A DNA stretch of 64,000 nucleotides from Schlesneria sp. DSM 10557 (GTDB taxonomy: Bacteria > Planctomycetota > Planctomycetia > Planctomycetales > Planctomycetaceae). Positions 1 to 8,565 of the stretch are shown here, piece by piece. Position numbers and translations under genes: made by a program. Location of the stretch: assembly GCF_041860085.1 (NCBI RefSeq), contig NZ_CP124747.1, positions 2,108,001-2,172,000 of the forward strand, in the 5' to 3' direction. Position 1 is the first letter of the stretch; the number at the start of each line of letters is the position of its first letter. The notes under the pieces are model-generated. The model was not told the origin of the DNA, searched no databases, and saw only the letters and a program-made list of their open reading frames with translations.

Positions 1-1057
1 CGCAGGAATCCGCCGCCACCCAGTAGGGGCCGGACTGCTAACTACCAAGGACGAAACCACAACAGAGACGTCCGCATCCCAATAAAATGCCTCGCCACCT
101 CAAGCCCTCCCATCCCGCGCGCCTTGAGCATCTTCGTTGAGCATCTTCGTTGAGCACCTTCGTTGAGCACCTTCGTTGAGCACCTTCCCTGAGCACCTTC
201 CCTGAGCATCTTCCCTGAGTATCTTCCCTGAGCACCTTCCTTGAGCACCTTCCTTGAGCACCTTCCACCGACCCCCTCTGCAGCCAGTTCGTGAAGTCCG
301 AGTTCCACAAGCGAATGCCCGGCACATGATCAACAATGGCCGCAGGTCATTCGCGGCATGACCACACTTCACCGTCAAGAGACACGAGTCGCCATCTCGT
401 TCGCGCCAATGCACCGAATCGCGGCCGAAAAGAGATGGGGCAGAAAGAGGGATTGATAACGACACTCGTCCAAGCTACCGCAGCAGCCTGGACAAGGACG
501 ATCCCAAGAATAACAACGACTCCCCAGCACGCAGCGCCAATCTCCACCCCGCTTCCAATCATTTGGACGCAAGGCGAAACGGACCAACGTGAGCGGTCGC
601 TGAGAAAAATCTAGAAAAACGGTCGCCCTGCTTACGCATTGCGACCTTGTTGCCCCGTGGGCAGAGCCTTCGAATGTTTTGTCTTTGTTGCGGGAAGACT
701 TTCAGGCCCGGATTGATGACACACCTGCCCACGCATTTGATCGCGGAGAGGATCCAGCCACCGTAACGGAACGGAAAAAATCACGCGATAGAAGGGTGCG
801 GAATGAAAGGCAGAGTCACATTTTCCAGTGAACTCTTTCCATGGGGGAGAGCTCCCGTTCCGGGGACTTATCCTTTGGATGTTGCAGGAGACGCAGAGGA
901 GCCCTCCGTGTCATTACAGGATGGCTCTGTGGTTGCTGTCAGCCAATCCGATGAAAAACCCTTGACAGCAGGCCAGCAAGGGGTTTTCATTGCGGATCAA
1001 TCCAACTGTCGAGTGCACAAATAGTTTGCGGCAGGCGGGTCGATGCTCAGCCCTTCT
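1..1057. other. Gene-poor left edge
   Basis: Apart from the 13-bp tandem repeat at 126-268 no convincing gene is visible. Short open frames exist at 336-614 and 803-1024 on the plus strand. Their products are low-information, match no family I recognise and have no clear operon partner. The frame at 803 does have a weak purine-rich stretch before its ATG, so a small unknown gene cannot be excluded. The segment lies downstream of the minus-strand genes that end at 1058. Confidence 0.5.
126..268. repeat. 13-bp tandem repeat, 11 copies
   Basis: Eleven head-to-tail copies of a 13-bp unit (plus-strand consensus GAGCAYCTTCSYT) start at 126, 139, 152, 165, 178, 191, 204, 217, 230, 243 and 256. The copies fall into blocks ending CGTT, CCCT and CCTT, which suggests stepwise local duplication. 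Because 13 is not a multiple of 3, three units make a 39-bp, 13-codon super-period. All three minus-strand frames stay open across the array and encode the same 13-residue repeat in different phases. I read this as a minisatellite, not a coding sequence. Confidence 0.9.
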
Positions 1058-1261
1058 TCAGTGTGACTTGATCATCGGCGGAGGCTGAAGCTGAACGAGT
1101 CCCTGGGCCTGGTCTGTCTCTTTTGCCGGGCAGCCCTGGCAGCCTCCGCAGCAGGAGCCGGAGGCGGGTGTTCCGAAGAGCCGACGGATGCGGAGCAGGA
1201 GGATCGCAGCGGCCCACAGGACAAGGGCTGCCACGATCACCATTTGCCAGGCTGTACTCAT
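1058..1261 (-). CDS. Small Cys-rich single-pass membrane protein (FeoB-associated-like)
   Basis: 67-aa protein with one membrane segment (about residues 7-25), a basic stretch (RIRR) and a cysteine cluster SCCGGCQGCP with Cys37, Cys38, Cys41 and Cys44. This layout is that of the small FeoB-associated Cys-rich membrane proteins found near ferrous-iron transporters. The start at 1261 follows a GGAG motif about 8-10 nt upstream; longer in-frame versions would run back towards the preceding gene. It lies 53 bp downstream of the 2-hydroxyacid dehydrogenase on the same strand and may be co-transcribed. No feoA or feoB is in the window, so an iron role is only an analogy; metal binding by the cysteines is inferred. 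Confidence 0.6.
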   Translation of the reverse strand: MSTAWQMVIVAALVLWAAAILLLRIRRLFGTPASGSCCGGCQGCPAKETDQAQGLVQLQPPPMIKSH

Positions 1262-1314
1262 GATCTCGCTCCGCATCCATCTCACGCCCGACGACCAATG
1301 CCGCATCGTCAATT

Positions 1315-2307
1315 TTAGCCCTTGGCAGACCATTTCCAATCGGTGACGCCGGGAAGATTGCGGATCGCTTCTGTGGGCCAGCCTCCCTGAGACAGCGAAA
1401 TGATCGTTTCGGCACTCATTTTCAGCGTATCGTGATGCGATTCGTCATCGAGCCCGGCCAGATGACCACTCAACAGGACATTCTCCATCTTGAGCAACGG
1501 GCTGTCTCCCGGCAGCGGTTCCACTTCGAAGACGTCCAGGCCTGCTCCGCGCAGGTGACCCGACTTCAAAGCGTCGATCAACGCGTTCTCATCAACCAGC
1601 AGACCACGAGCCGTATTGATGAAGACAGAACCCGGTTTCATCAGGCCGAAGGTTCTGGCATTCATGATATGTTTCGTCTCGGCCCCCATCGGCAGGTGCA
1701 GGGTGACGTAGTCAGAGACGCGCAGCAGGTCTTCAAACGAGGCAAGCTGAATGCCCCACTGTTCACAGAATTCTCGCTGCGAACAAGGATCAAATGCGAC
1801 CACTTTCATTCCCAGACCGACGGCACGCGTTGCGACCGCGCGGCCGATTCGTCCCAGTCCCACAATGCCGATGGTCCGTCCCATCACCCGCGGTGTCGAC
1901 GCACGGAGCCAGGTGCAGGCCCGGACCTGCTGGTCGCGGGCGGGGAAGCCGCGTGCCACGCCCAGCAGCAAGGCGAACGTATGTTCTGCGACGGCGTGAT
2001 GATTCACTCCGGGCGTCGTCGCCACGATGACACGATGCTGATTGCAGGCGGGGACATCGATGGCGTCAAAGCCCACACCGGTCCGTGCAAGGACGCGCAA
2101 CTGTGGACAGGCCGCAATCAGTGACGCGGGCCAGGGTTCCGACCCGGCCACCACCGCGACGCTGTCTTTCACGTAGGGGAACAGCAGTTCGGGATTGTAG
2201 AGGTTGACGTCACGTGGAGCATCCACGACTTGAAACCCCGCCTTGGAAAGCAGTTCGACATGAGGTCCACCTTCTGTACCGAGCGCTGTGCAGACAACCT
2301 TTTGCAT
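1315..2307 (-). CDS. D-isomer specific 2-hydroxyacid dehydrogenase (phosphoglycerate dehydrogenase-like)
   Basis: 330-aa NAD-dependent oxidoreductase that should interconvert a 2-hydroxyacid and a 2-oxoacid in the cytoplasm. The Rossmann motif GIVGLGRIGRAV is in the middle of the chain. The family catalytic residues are visible: Arg in INTARGLLVDENAL, Glu in DVFEVEPL and His in LSGHLAGLDDES. The length matches the short form of the family, without the C-terminal ACT domain of many SerA proteins. The start at 2307 (MQKVVC) is chosen because AGGAG lies just upstream; the open frame extends further but without family similarity. Substrate could be 3-phosphoglycerate, glyoxylate/hydroxypyruvate or another acid; the sequence alone does not decide. 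Confidence 0.88.
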   Translation of the reverse strand: MQKVVCTALGTEGGPHVELLSKAGFQVVDAPRDVNLYNPELLFPYVKDSVAVVAGSEPWPASLIAACPQLRVLARTGVGFDAIDVPACNQHRVIVATTPGVNHHAVAEHTFALLLGVARGFPARDQQVRACTWLRASTPRVMGRTIGIVGLGRIGRAVATRAVGLGMKVVAFDPCSQREFCEQWGIQLASFEDLLRVSDYVTLHLPMGAETKHIMNARTFGLMKPGSVFINTARGLLVDENALIDALKSGHLRGAGLDVFEVEPLPGDSPLLKMENVLLSGHLAGLDDESHHDTLKMSAETIISLSQGGWPTEAIRNLPGVTDWKWSAKG

Positions 2308-2434
2308 GAAGAAAACTCCTGACTTATGACAACAGGGAACGGCGTTTTTCGACGAAAGGGCTGAACGATTCAAACAGTCTCGACCAGTGGCCCCGGGATC
2401 CTGATCGAAAGGGACTGACGCGAAATCCGATGAG

Positions 2435-2941
2435 TTATGTTCCCTCACTTCCCAGACTGACCGAGGGTCGTCCGGTGGCTCGTCGCCAGGCGGAGAGCTG
2501 ACCGAGGTGCGTGGCGGGATGGGTCGTCAGCAGATGAGTGACCACCTGGCCAACCGTCTTGATCGGGGTCGCTTCCAGGAACGGGATCGAGTGCGGTCGG
2601 CTCATGGCGTCCGGGTCTGCCGCTTCAGTTCGTTGGCGCAGTTCTGCAAACCCGCTGCGGATTCGTTCCATCAGCAGTTCTTTGGAAGCATCCACCACCG
2701 TCGGAGAACTGGAGGTTGTTCCGCGCGCGTAACTCCGGTGCCACTCTTTCGGGCATTGAAAACGCCCGCCGAAGATCCGCAGGGCGTAGTCGTTGTTCAC
2801 GGCCAGATGCCCGAGGATCCAGCGGGGGGGATTCAAGCCGGCAAACGGCGGGAGATCCAGGTCGGGTTCCTCAAGATCCCGGACCAGGTTCTCGAGGTAG
2901 TTCACCAGGAACTCGTTCAATGCTCGCCCATGCTCAAACAT
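2435..2941 (-). CDS. DinB-like four-helix metal-binding protein
   Basis: 168-aa helical protein with histidines spaced as in the DinB/YfiT superfamily: one in WILGHLAVN after the first helix and a set in THLLTTHPATHLGQL near the C-terminus. These normally form a metal site in a four-helix bundle; relatives are thiol-dependent transferases or stress-induced proteins, so no reaction can be named. An upstream GTG at 2962 would add seven residues (MQEVGRR). I prefer the ATG at 2941, which has AGGAAG upstream, but the choice is uncertain. It precedes the 2-hydroxyacid dehydrogenase on the same strand with a 127-bp gap. Confidence 0.7.
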   Translation of the reverse strand: MFEHGRALNEFLVNYLENLVRDLEEPDLDLPPFAGLNPPRWILGHLAVNNDYALRIFGGRFQCPKEWHRSYARGTTSSSPTVVDASKELLMERIRSGFAELRQRTEAADPDAMSRPHSIPFLEATPIKTVGQVVTHLLTTHPATHLGQLSAWRRATGRPSVSLGSEGT

Positions 2942-3018
2942 ACGACGCCCGACTTCCTGCACGAATTCTCATACTCACGCACGGAACCTGATGCCCGAAA
3001 CCCGACAGGGCCTGGAAA

Positions 3019-5337
3019 TCACTCTTCGGGCAGAGCAGGGGGTGGCGGTGTCGACTCCGACGCAGACTCGGGAGTCGCGTCAGACGATTCCGGGGTGGTG
3101 TCAGTCGGCGTTGTCGCGTCTGCTTTGGCAGGAGGTGTTTCCGGCTGTTCTGTCGACGGTTCTGACTTCGGAGCTTCCGTCTCGGTCGAGGTCGCCGCAG
3201 GCGTCTCTTCGACAGCAGAAACCGTCCCGGCTGATCCAAAACCGGTTTCGCCCTTGATGGGGGTGACAGCCGTCTGGAGAATCAATCGAGACTGCGTCTG
3301 TTCATCTGCCTTGTCGTTCTGCACCCAGGCGACGAGCGACAACGGCCCCTGAATCGGCGGCTTCATCGCAGGGGGGAATTCAAACCTGCGGCCTGCTTCG
3401 TAACGCTGGATATAGTCGACCACATGCTGCTGGAGATCCGAGACAGGGAGCGAGATCGAATACTTCAGCTCACCCTTTTTCGGTGGAATCCCTTTCGCTC
3501 CCCCCAGCATTTCGCGAACCAGGAATTCGTGATCGCGAATTCCATTCGATCCTTCCGGAACGATGGTATGCAGTTCGTTCTCGACAACAGCCAGTCGTAA
3601 GCGGCAGGACGGAAGCAGCTCTTCGGGAATCCCTGTCGCAGCGGCCGAAACCTGAAGCTGACCATCGACGACTTCTGCCGAAACATCCAGCCGAACATCG
3701 GTCTTTTCCACGACGAGCGGATCGATGACGCGGCGAAGCACCGTGTAGGCGTTGCCGGCCATCTGAATCGGTCCTGCATAGAACCGGCCGTCCAGCAGCA
3801 TCCCGTTCACGACAATCGTGGGGGTCGCTCCCGTGCCGTAGAAAGCACCTCGTTCTTCGGAATCCTGGTTGGCCAGACCATCCGGCAAAGGAATATGCTG
3901 ATGCAGGCGGACGATCACGACATTATTGTTGGGATAGGTCTTGCGGATGGCCGCGAGTGCCAGATCAGCACTGACACACGGAGGGCACTGCATTCCGGTG
4001 TAGAGTTCCACTAGCACCGATTTATCGCCCAGTTCGGCTGGGGGAGGAGTCGGTACCAGCTTTTGAATTTCGTCGAGGTATTCCGCGATTCGTCGGCGGT
4101 AGACTTCGTCAACGTACTCTTGATAGCCCTCTTCGCTGCCGTTCTTTTGTGCCCACAGTTTCTTCAGCAATTCGGTTGCGGTCCCCGAATCGGGGGGCTG
4201 ACCAGCCCGGGCTCGCAGCAGTGCCAGTTCCAGCATGGGCATCGCCACAATCTCGGACAGATAATTCATCGCGATTTCGGTCTTGCCCGTCCGTTCGGCA
4301 TGAGTCGCCAAAGCGTAAAGGATCTCTGCATTGTAGGGTTGTTTCTTGAGCAATTCGCTCAGTTCATCAAAGGCAGCGGCTTTGGTTTCTTCGGAGGCCG
4401 ATTCGGACGCAATGTCTTCCACACGCAGATTGACCTTCGCAGCTTCACGAAAAGCATTGATGGTCTCGGCGTAGGTCGCTTTGTCATCCCCCAGATAGCG
4501 TTCTGCGGCGTCGAGGTGCTCCAGCGCCATCCGTGTGTACTGACGGCCGTTGATCAGACTGACGGCCATGATCATTTCGGTCCGTACCTGCCAGCGTGGT
4601 CCCCAGATCTTTGCCGATTCGCGGTAGTCCTGAATCAGCGCATTCAATGTTGCCTCATCCAGTTTGGCACCGGACGAACCATTCATCAGGGTGCTGTAGA
4701 TATCCTGTGTCAGAGGGCTGGTCCGATGCTCTCGCGCTGCCTCCATCAGTTCATCCGGCTTGAGGTCCTTCCTCTTCATCAGCCCGTCATAGACATCGGA
4801 ACCGGGAGGGAGACCGTTCGGGTCAAATCGTTCAAGCGATTTCTCGTCAGTCGGCAGCAATCGAGCCAGATAGACCTCGGTCGCTCCTGCTTTCAGAGTC
4901 CCTCGGATGAACCCCTGCTGGAAGGTCCCCATGAAGTCAAACGTTGCGTCGTTCCGCTTGAAGACCAGTTTGACAGAGTCACCATCCACTTCGGACGAAA
5001 CGAGCTGCAGCGGATCTTTTTCGCCATTTTCACTGCGTACCTCCAGCAGCTCTGCATTCGTTTTACCGTCGGCCCCGCGGGTGAACTTGACGATCCACTG
5101 ATACGCATCGGTCCGTTGGTTCGTCACGACAACGACCCAGTTCCCTTCAATCGACTTCACATCGCGTTTGATAGGAATCAGAGTCTTCTTCGATCGTCCT
5201 CCGTCGGGCGCGCTTGCCGCCTCGCCGTCTTCGCCGGTCCCGGCTGTCGGCGCTGCCGTCTTGGAATTGCACCCGACAGTCAACACCAGCAGAAACGCCA
5301 ACAACAGACATCGAGTCCGCGAGATCACGAATTGCAT
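3019..5337 (-). CDS. Large lipoprotein with thioredoxin-fold CPPC domain
   Basis: 772-aa predicted lipoprotein. The signal peptide ends in the lipobox LTVGC (Cys23). A long helical, probably repeat-rich middle follows, then a thioredoxin-like domain around residues 435-560 with the active-site motif Cys451-Pro-Pro-Cys454 in VELYTGMQCPPC and a cis-Pro region GTGATPTIVVNG. A beta-rich segment and a Pro/Thr/Ser/Glu-rich acidic tail complete the chain. The likely role is extracytoplasmic thiol-disulfide exchange or a related sensor; the partner is unknown. The start at 5337 gives the lipoprotein signal; the open frame reaches 5484 but the extra 49 residues are not signal-like. A related lipoprotein that has lost the cysteines lies at 46039-47463. 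Confidence 0.75.
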   Translation of the reverse strand: MQFVISRTRCLLLAFLLVLTVGCNSKTAAPTAGTGEDGEAASAPDGGRSKKTLIPIKRDVKSIEGNWVVVVTNQRTDAYQWIVKFTRGADGKTNAELLEVRSENGEKDPLQLVSSEVDGDSVKLVFKRNDATFDFMGTFQQGFIRGTLKAGATEVYLARLLPTDEKSLERFDPNGLPPGSDVYDGLMKRKDLKPDELMEAAREHRTSPLTQDIYSTLMNGSSGAKLDEATLNALIQDYRESAKIWGPRWQVRTEMIMAVSLINGRQYTRMALEHLDAAERYLGDDKATYAETINAFREAAKVNLRVEDIASESASEETKAAAFDELSELLKKQPYNAEILYALATHAERTGKTEIAMNYLSEIVAMPMLELALLRARAGQPPDSGTATELLKKLWAQKNGSEEGYQEYVDEVYRRRIAEYLDEIQKLVPTPPPAELGDKSVLVELYTGMQCPPCVSADLALAAIRKTYPNNNVVIVRLHQHIPLPDGLANQDSEERGAFYGTGATPTIVVNGMLLDGRFYAGPIQMAGNAYTVLRRVIDPLVVEKTDVRLDVSAEVVDGQLQVSAAATGIPEELLPSCRLRLAVVENELHTIVPEGSNGIRDHEFLVREMLGGAKGIPPKKGELKYSISLPVSDLQQHVVDYIQRYEAGRRFEFPPAMKPPIQGPLSLVAWVQNDKADEQTQSRLILQTAVTPIKGETGFGSAGTVSAVEETPAATSTETEAPKSEPSTEQPETPPAKADATTPTDTTPESSDATPESASESTPPPPALPEE

Positions 5338-5933
5338 TTCCGAAAGATCCTCAAGGAAACAAAGCACCAAATCTGGTTCAGCCCGCGCATCCTGCCGCGG
5401 TTTCTCTGGAAAGCGTGAAGATAACCGTCTTGCTCCAGAATGCACAGTGCGCGCGCCTCCAACGGTGACAATTTCCGGCTGCACTGCTTGCAGGTACTGC
5501 CACGCAGTCAGCGGTGATCGTCGGGCCGATTCTCGTCAGAAGGATAAGTTCGGCGATCATTCGGAGCTGGACCATCACCCTGACACGCTCGCAATCCCAA
5601 CAGGGCAGAGCCTTCATCGGCTGGGGCGATTGCGGTTTTCCTGCCCCCGTGAGTGGCCGGTTGAGGTGGATGACCGGCCACTCAGGCCCCACTGGCAGAC
5701 TTTGACCCTACGGCCGTTTCCCACGCTTTTTCGATGAGAAGGCTTGCGAGCCTGACCGACGAACATCCACTGCCCCAGGTCTTGCACTACCCGAGGTCCT
5801 GGTCAGAGGCCCGGGATGCACGCAGTTCGTCGTTGTGAGAGGTGATTGGAGATGGCAGAATGAATATCAATGATCGGCCAGCAAGGACCATGAAACGCTT
5901 TGACCGGATTTACTCTGCTGTCTGGAGTTCCTC
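5338..5933. other. Divergent intergenic region
   Basis: Non-coding region between the minus-strand lipoprotein and the plus-strand PARG-like gene, so promoters for both should lie here. I see no confident -35/-10 pair. The only striking element is the perfect inverted repeat at 5650-5684. Confidence 0.5.
5650..5684. repeat. Perfect 12-bp inverted repeat
   Basis: TGAGTGGCCGGT (5650-5661) and its exact reverse complement ACCGGCCACTCA (5673-5684) are separated by 11 nt. The predicted hairpin is strong, but neither side has a T-run. It sits between divergent genes, where a terminator for either would not be expected. It could be an operator, the end of an unannotated small RNA, or a leader structure. 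Confidence 0.7.
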
Positions 5934-6917
5934 GTGCGAGAACCGCTGTACCGACGAACGTTTGACGCGGTGACCTTGGCTGCGGAGTATCCTCCGCAAT
6001 TTCAACACGCGCACAAGGCCGCTCTCTACGAACACGCCTATCCGGGTGGGAAGATCCCCCCCAGCACGCTGGATGTGACGCAGTGGGACTCAGAAATTCC
6101 GGATCCCGTTTCCTTCCAAAATTCGCTCACACTGGACCGGCAGCCGAACTTTTACGATTACCCGCCGAGCGGCCCTGACACCCCATGGCACGTCAACTTT
6201 GCTGACCCACGTCTGTTTGTTGCCTACGGTTCCTCCCTGTTTGCGCAAGACGAAATGCAGGTTGCCGAACATCCATTGCTCGCCAGTGTTCGAGAAGCAC
6301 TTGCAGGTCTGGGCCTGAATACCATGACAGTCAGTGGGGGGAAGGGGACACCGATCCTCATCAGAAACGCCGAGCGTCGGCTGGAGATCTCGACGAGTCC
6401 TGACGCACGACTGGGTCGTCCATCGCTTTATGGGAACCAGTTTGCTCGGGCTCCCTTTGAGACTGTGCTCCGGGCAACTCGGAAACTCGATCCGCCGACC
6501 TTCAGCAATCTTATTGCAATCGCGGCCCCCGGATACGGTCAGGGCGAATATACGCCAGAGCAGATCAAGACCATCTTCGCAACGGCGTACACGGGATTCA
6601 GTGCCGCCCGGCGGGAATCGGCGGCAGCGGACCGTGACCATCCTGAAACCGTCATTCACACCGGCTTCTGGGGATGTGGAGCCTTTGGTGGCAATCGAAC
6701 CCTGATGGTTGCATTGCAGGTTCTCGCCGCAAAAGCGGCAGGGATCCGCCGCGTCGTCTTTCATACGGGCGATTCACAGGGACTGCGCGACGCGGATCGG
6801 GGGTTTGATGCCGCCGAGATGATCGAAGAGCGCTGCGGCACGTCGTGCTCGTTCGATGAGCTCGCCGAGCAGACCAGCCGACTCGGGTTTCGGTGGGGTC
6901 TCAGTGACGGAAATTGA
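5934..6917 (+). CDS. Poly(ADP-ribose) glycohydrolase-like protein (divergent PARG macrodomain)
   Basis: 327-aa soluble protein with the order of PARG signatures. HVNFADPRLF then YGSSLFAQDEMQ (residues 98-109) aligns with the PARG catalytic loop GGG-X(6-8)-QEE, followed by AEHPLL where PARG has a similar NPEL/SPEL stretch. TGFWGCGAFGGN (243-254) matches the conserved GNWGCGAFGGD. HTGDSQGLRD (277-286) matches the conserved FGDSELMRD region. The Gly triad is YGSS and the first of the two glutamates is Asp106; the second, Glu107, expected to be catalytic, is kept. The start is a GTG at 5934 with GGAG upstream. If active it would release ADP-ribose from modified proteins. No ADP-ribosyltransferase is recognised nearby. 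Confidence 0.78.
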   Translation: MREPLYRRTFDAVTLAAEYPPQFQHAHKAALYEHAYPGGKIPPSTLDVTQWDSEIPDPVSFQNSLTLDRQPNFYDYPPSGPDTPWHVNFADPRLFVAYGSSLFAQDEMQVAEHPLLASVREALAGLGLNTMTVSGGKGTPILIRNAERRLEISTSPDARLGRPSLYGNQFARAPFETVLRATRKLDPPTFSNLIAIAAPGYGQGEYTPEQIKTIFATAYTGFSAARRESAAADRDHPETVIHTGFWGCGAFGGNRTLMVALQVLAAKAAGIRRVVFHTGDSQGLRDADRGFDAAEMIEERCGTSCSFDELAEQTSRLGFRWGLSDGN

Positions 6918-7045
6918 CTGGCAGAGGTTGTAATCAAGACGTCGGGTGTCCTGAGACTACTCTCGAGCGGCAATTGAACGCTCGATTTCTTGCGACGGTG
7001 AGTAGGGCGCAGCACAATTCACCGCGTCGTCGATCGGATTCTGAC

Positions 7046-7114
7046 TGCGGGAGCGCACATGTCCCGCACGGTGAGAATACCTCCGGTTGCCACGGTGACA
7101 TGACGACCGGAGGG
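7046..7114. terminator. Two hairpins between convergent genes
   Basis: TGCGGGA (7046-7052) pairs with TCCCGCA (7062-7068), and CCTCCGGT (7081-7088) pairs with ACCGGAGG (7107-7114). They lie between the ends of the plus-strand PARG-like gene and the minus-strand beta-helix gene, where bidirectional termination is plausible. T-runs are absent. Confidence 0.45.
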
Positions 7115-7134
7115 CAGGGTGTCAATCGATTCCG

Positions 7135-8565
7135 TTAGGGACCTGTGTAGGAGTAGGCACCGATATCGACACGGGACGGATTGCGTGTGACCGCCAGCAC
7201 GTCGTATTTCGGCACACTCAGCGAACTGCCGGCACCGATGGCGGGGCTTTGCGCTTTCAGGCGCAGGTCGAAGTAGCCTCGACTCGGCTGGTACACCTGA
7301 AAGACCGTTACCGGGTCAACGATCGGAATCAGATTCTGCTGCCACGGAAGAAAACCTCTGTCGAAGGCGAGGTTGTGGTCGAAGGTCACCCCTTGCTGCA
7401 GCAGCGAGAATGAATCTGCGACGTTATTACGAACTACCACGTTCTGAGGAACGCGGGAATCCTGAAATACCCCGATCCAGCTATCATACTTCGGGCTCTG
7501 GCTCACGACGGTGTTATTAGCAATTACCGAATCCGAGATTCCGTAGAATCCAATACCGTGATGGGCTGCGGCAATGACGACGTTATTAATCACCGTCAAT
7601 CGGTCCCACACCCCGTCGAAAATCACGATCCCCTGGAGGTATTCATCATTGTCCCCCGACGGAACCCGCGGCACCGTCAGATAGGTTCCCGTGGAGTTGA
7701 TGATCATGTTGCTCTCGATCAGAACGTTCGTGGTGAAGGTTTCATCAAATGAAGTCCACCCCTGCATGGCATCATGGTGCAATCCGTCATTCCACAGCCC
7801 ATAGTGGTTTGTGATCAGATTGTGTCGGATGACCGTGTCGCTGGACGTAAATTGAATCCCATCGTTGGCGAAGTAGTCGATCTGATTTCCCGACAGCATC
7901 AGATATCGACCACGTGTTGCAATCCCATTGTGAACTCCCTTAATTCGATTTCGACTGATCGTACCGTAGCGGACGTTGTTGAAATGAATCGCGTAGTCGG
8001 CGCTGCGATTGGGCCAGTCGGCAGGGGACCAGGTCGCCACATCGCTGGCGGACTGGAGGATGTTGCCATCGGCAATCAGATTCGATGAGTGCTCGGCGTA
8101 GAGCAGGGTGGGACGAGTGCTGAAGACACCTGGGTTCTCGAACGTGATTCCACGCACCACCCACTTTGATGCCAGCGTGAACCGCAAAGTTTTAATGATC
8201 GGGACCGCGCCGGGAAACGCGGTGATCGTGATATAATCTGTGTTGGCAACTTTGCCGCTACCGTTCCAGGGAGCGATGTCTACATTGCCGTGATTCCCCC
8301 CCAGCAGATAAATCAGGTCGCCGGCATGGACTACGCCGGAAGTCCGGTCAGTCCCGTTAATCAGGCGCGCATCCCAGACTTCCTGGAGTGTTCGCCAGGG
8401 CCGGGCGGACGATCCGTCACCGGAACTGGACCCGTTTACCGGGTCGACGTAGAAAATACTCTTCGGCGCCCCCGGGATGGGCGCTCCAATCGACTGTGCC
8501 GATGCGGACATCGGGGCCGTCAGCCAGACGACCGTAGTGATGGTGAACCAGACCAGAGACTTCAT
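7135..8565 (-). CDS. Secreted right-handed parallel beta-helix protein
   Basis: 476-aa exported protein. A signal peptide (residues 1 to about 23, ending ASA) precedes a region starting IFYVDPVNGSSSGDGS with PWRTLQEV, the usual N-cap of secreted parallel beta-helix proteins such as polysaccharide lyases and epimerases. Repeats rich in N-x-I, G-I and V-I-x-N follow (for example SRNRIKGVHNGIATRG, IRHNLITNH, VIANNTVVSQ), typical of PbH1 coils. The start at 8565 has GAGG upstream and gives the signal peptide. The motif GLHHDAMQGW may belong to a substrate cleft. A polysaccharide-active role is likely, but no catalytic triad can be assigned. The next upstream gene on this strand is 1.5 kb away. 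Confidence 0.82.
   Translation of the reverse strand: MKSLVWFTITTVVWLTAPMSASAQSIGAPIPGAPKSIFYVDPVNGSSSGDGSSARPWRTLQEVWDARLINGTDRTSGVVHAGDLIYLLGGNHGNVDIAPWNGSGKVANTDYITITAFPGAVPIIKTLRFTLASKWVVRGITFENPGVFSTRPTLLYAEHSSNLIADGNILQSASDVATWSPADWPNRSADYAIHFNNVRYGTISRNRIKGVHNGIATRGRYLMLSGNQIDYFANDGIQFTSSDTVIRHNLITNHYGLWNDGLHHDAMQGWTSFDETFTTNVLIESNMIINSTGTYLTVPRVPSGDNDEYLQGIVIFDGVWDRLTVINNVVIAAAHHGIGFYGISDSVIANNTVVSQSPKYDSWIGVFQDSRVPQNVVVRNNVADSFSLLQQGVTFDHNLAFDRGFLPWQQNLIPIVDPVTVFQVYQPSRGYFDLRLKAQSPAIGAGSSLSVPKYDVLAVTRNPSRVDIGAYSYTGP

Noticed and set aside
38-465. Three overlapping minus-strand frames encoding a repeated Gly-Arg-Cys-Ser peptide
   Set aside because: They are the three phases of the 13-bp tandem repeat; identical peptides in all frames show the repeat drives the open frames, not protein coding.
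336-614. 92-aa plus-strand open frame
   Set aside because: Composition is that of a chance frame (Arg/Thr/Pro/Gln-rich) and there is no ribosome-binding site.
803-1024. 73-aa plus-strand open frame
   Set aside because: Low-information sequence with no recognised domain and no operon context; a weak ribosome-binding site is not enough.
1432-2124. 230-aa plus-strand frame opposite the 2-hydroxyacid dehydrogenase
   Set aside because: Antisense to a gene with clear catalytic motifs; typical shadow frame in GC-rich DNA.
4063-5418. 451-aa plus-strand frame opposite the thioredoxin-fold lipoprotein
   Set aside because: Lies antisense to a lipoprotein with a signal peptide and CPPC motif and shows no domain itself.
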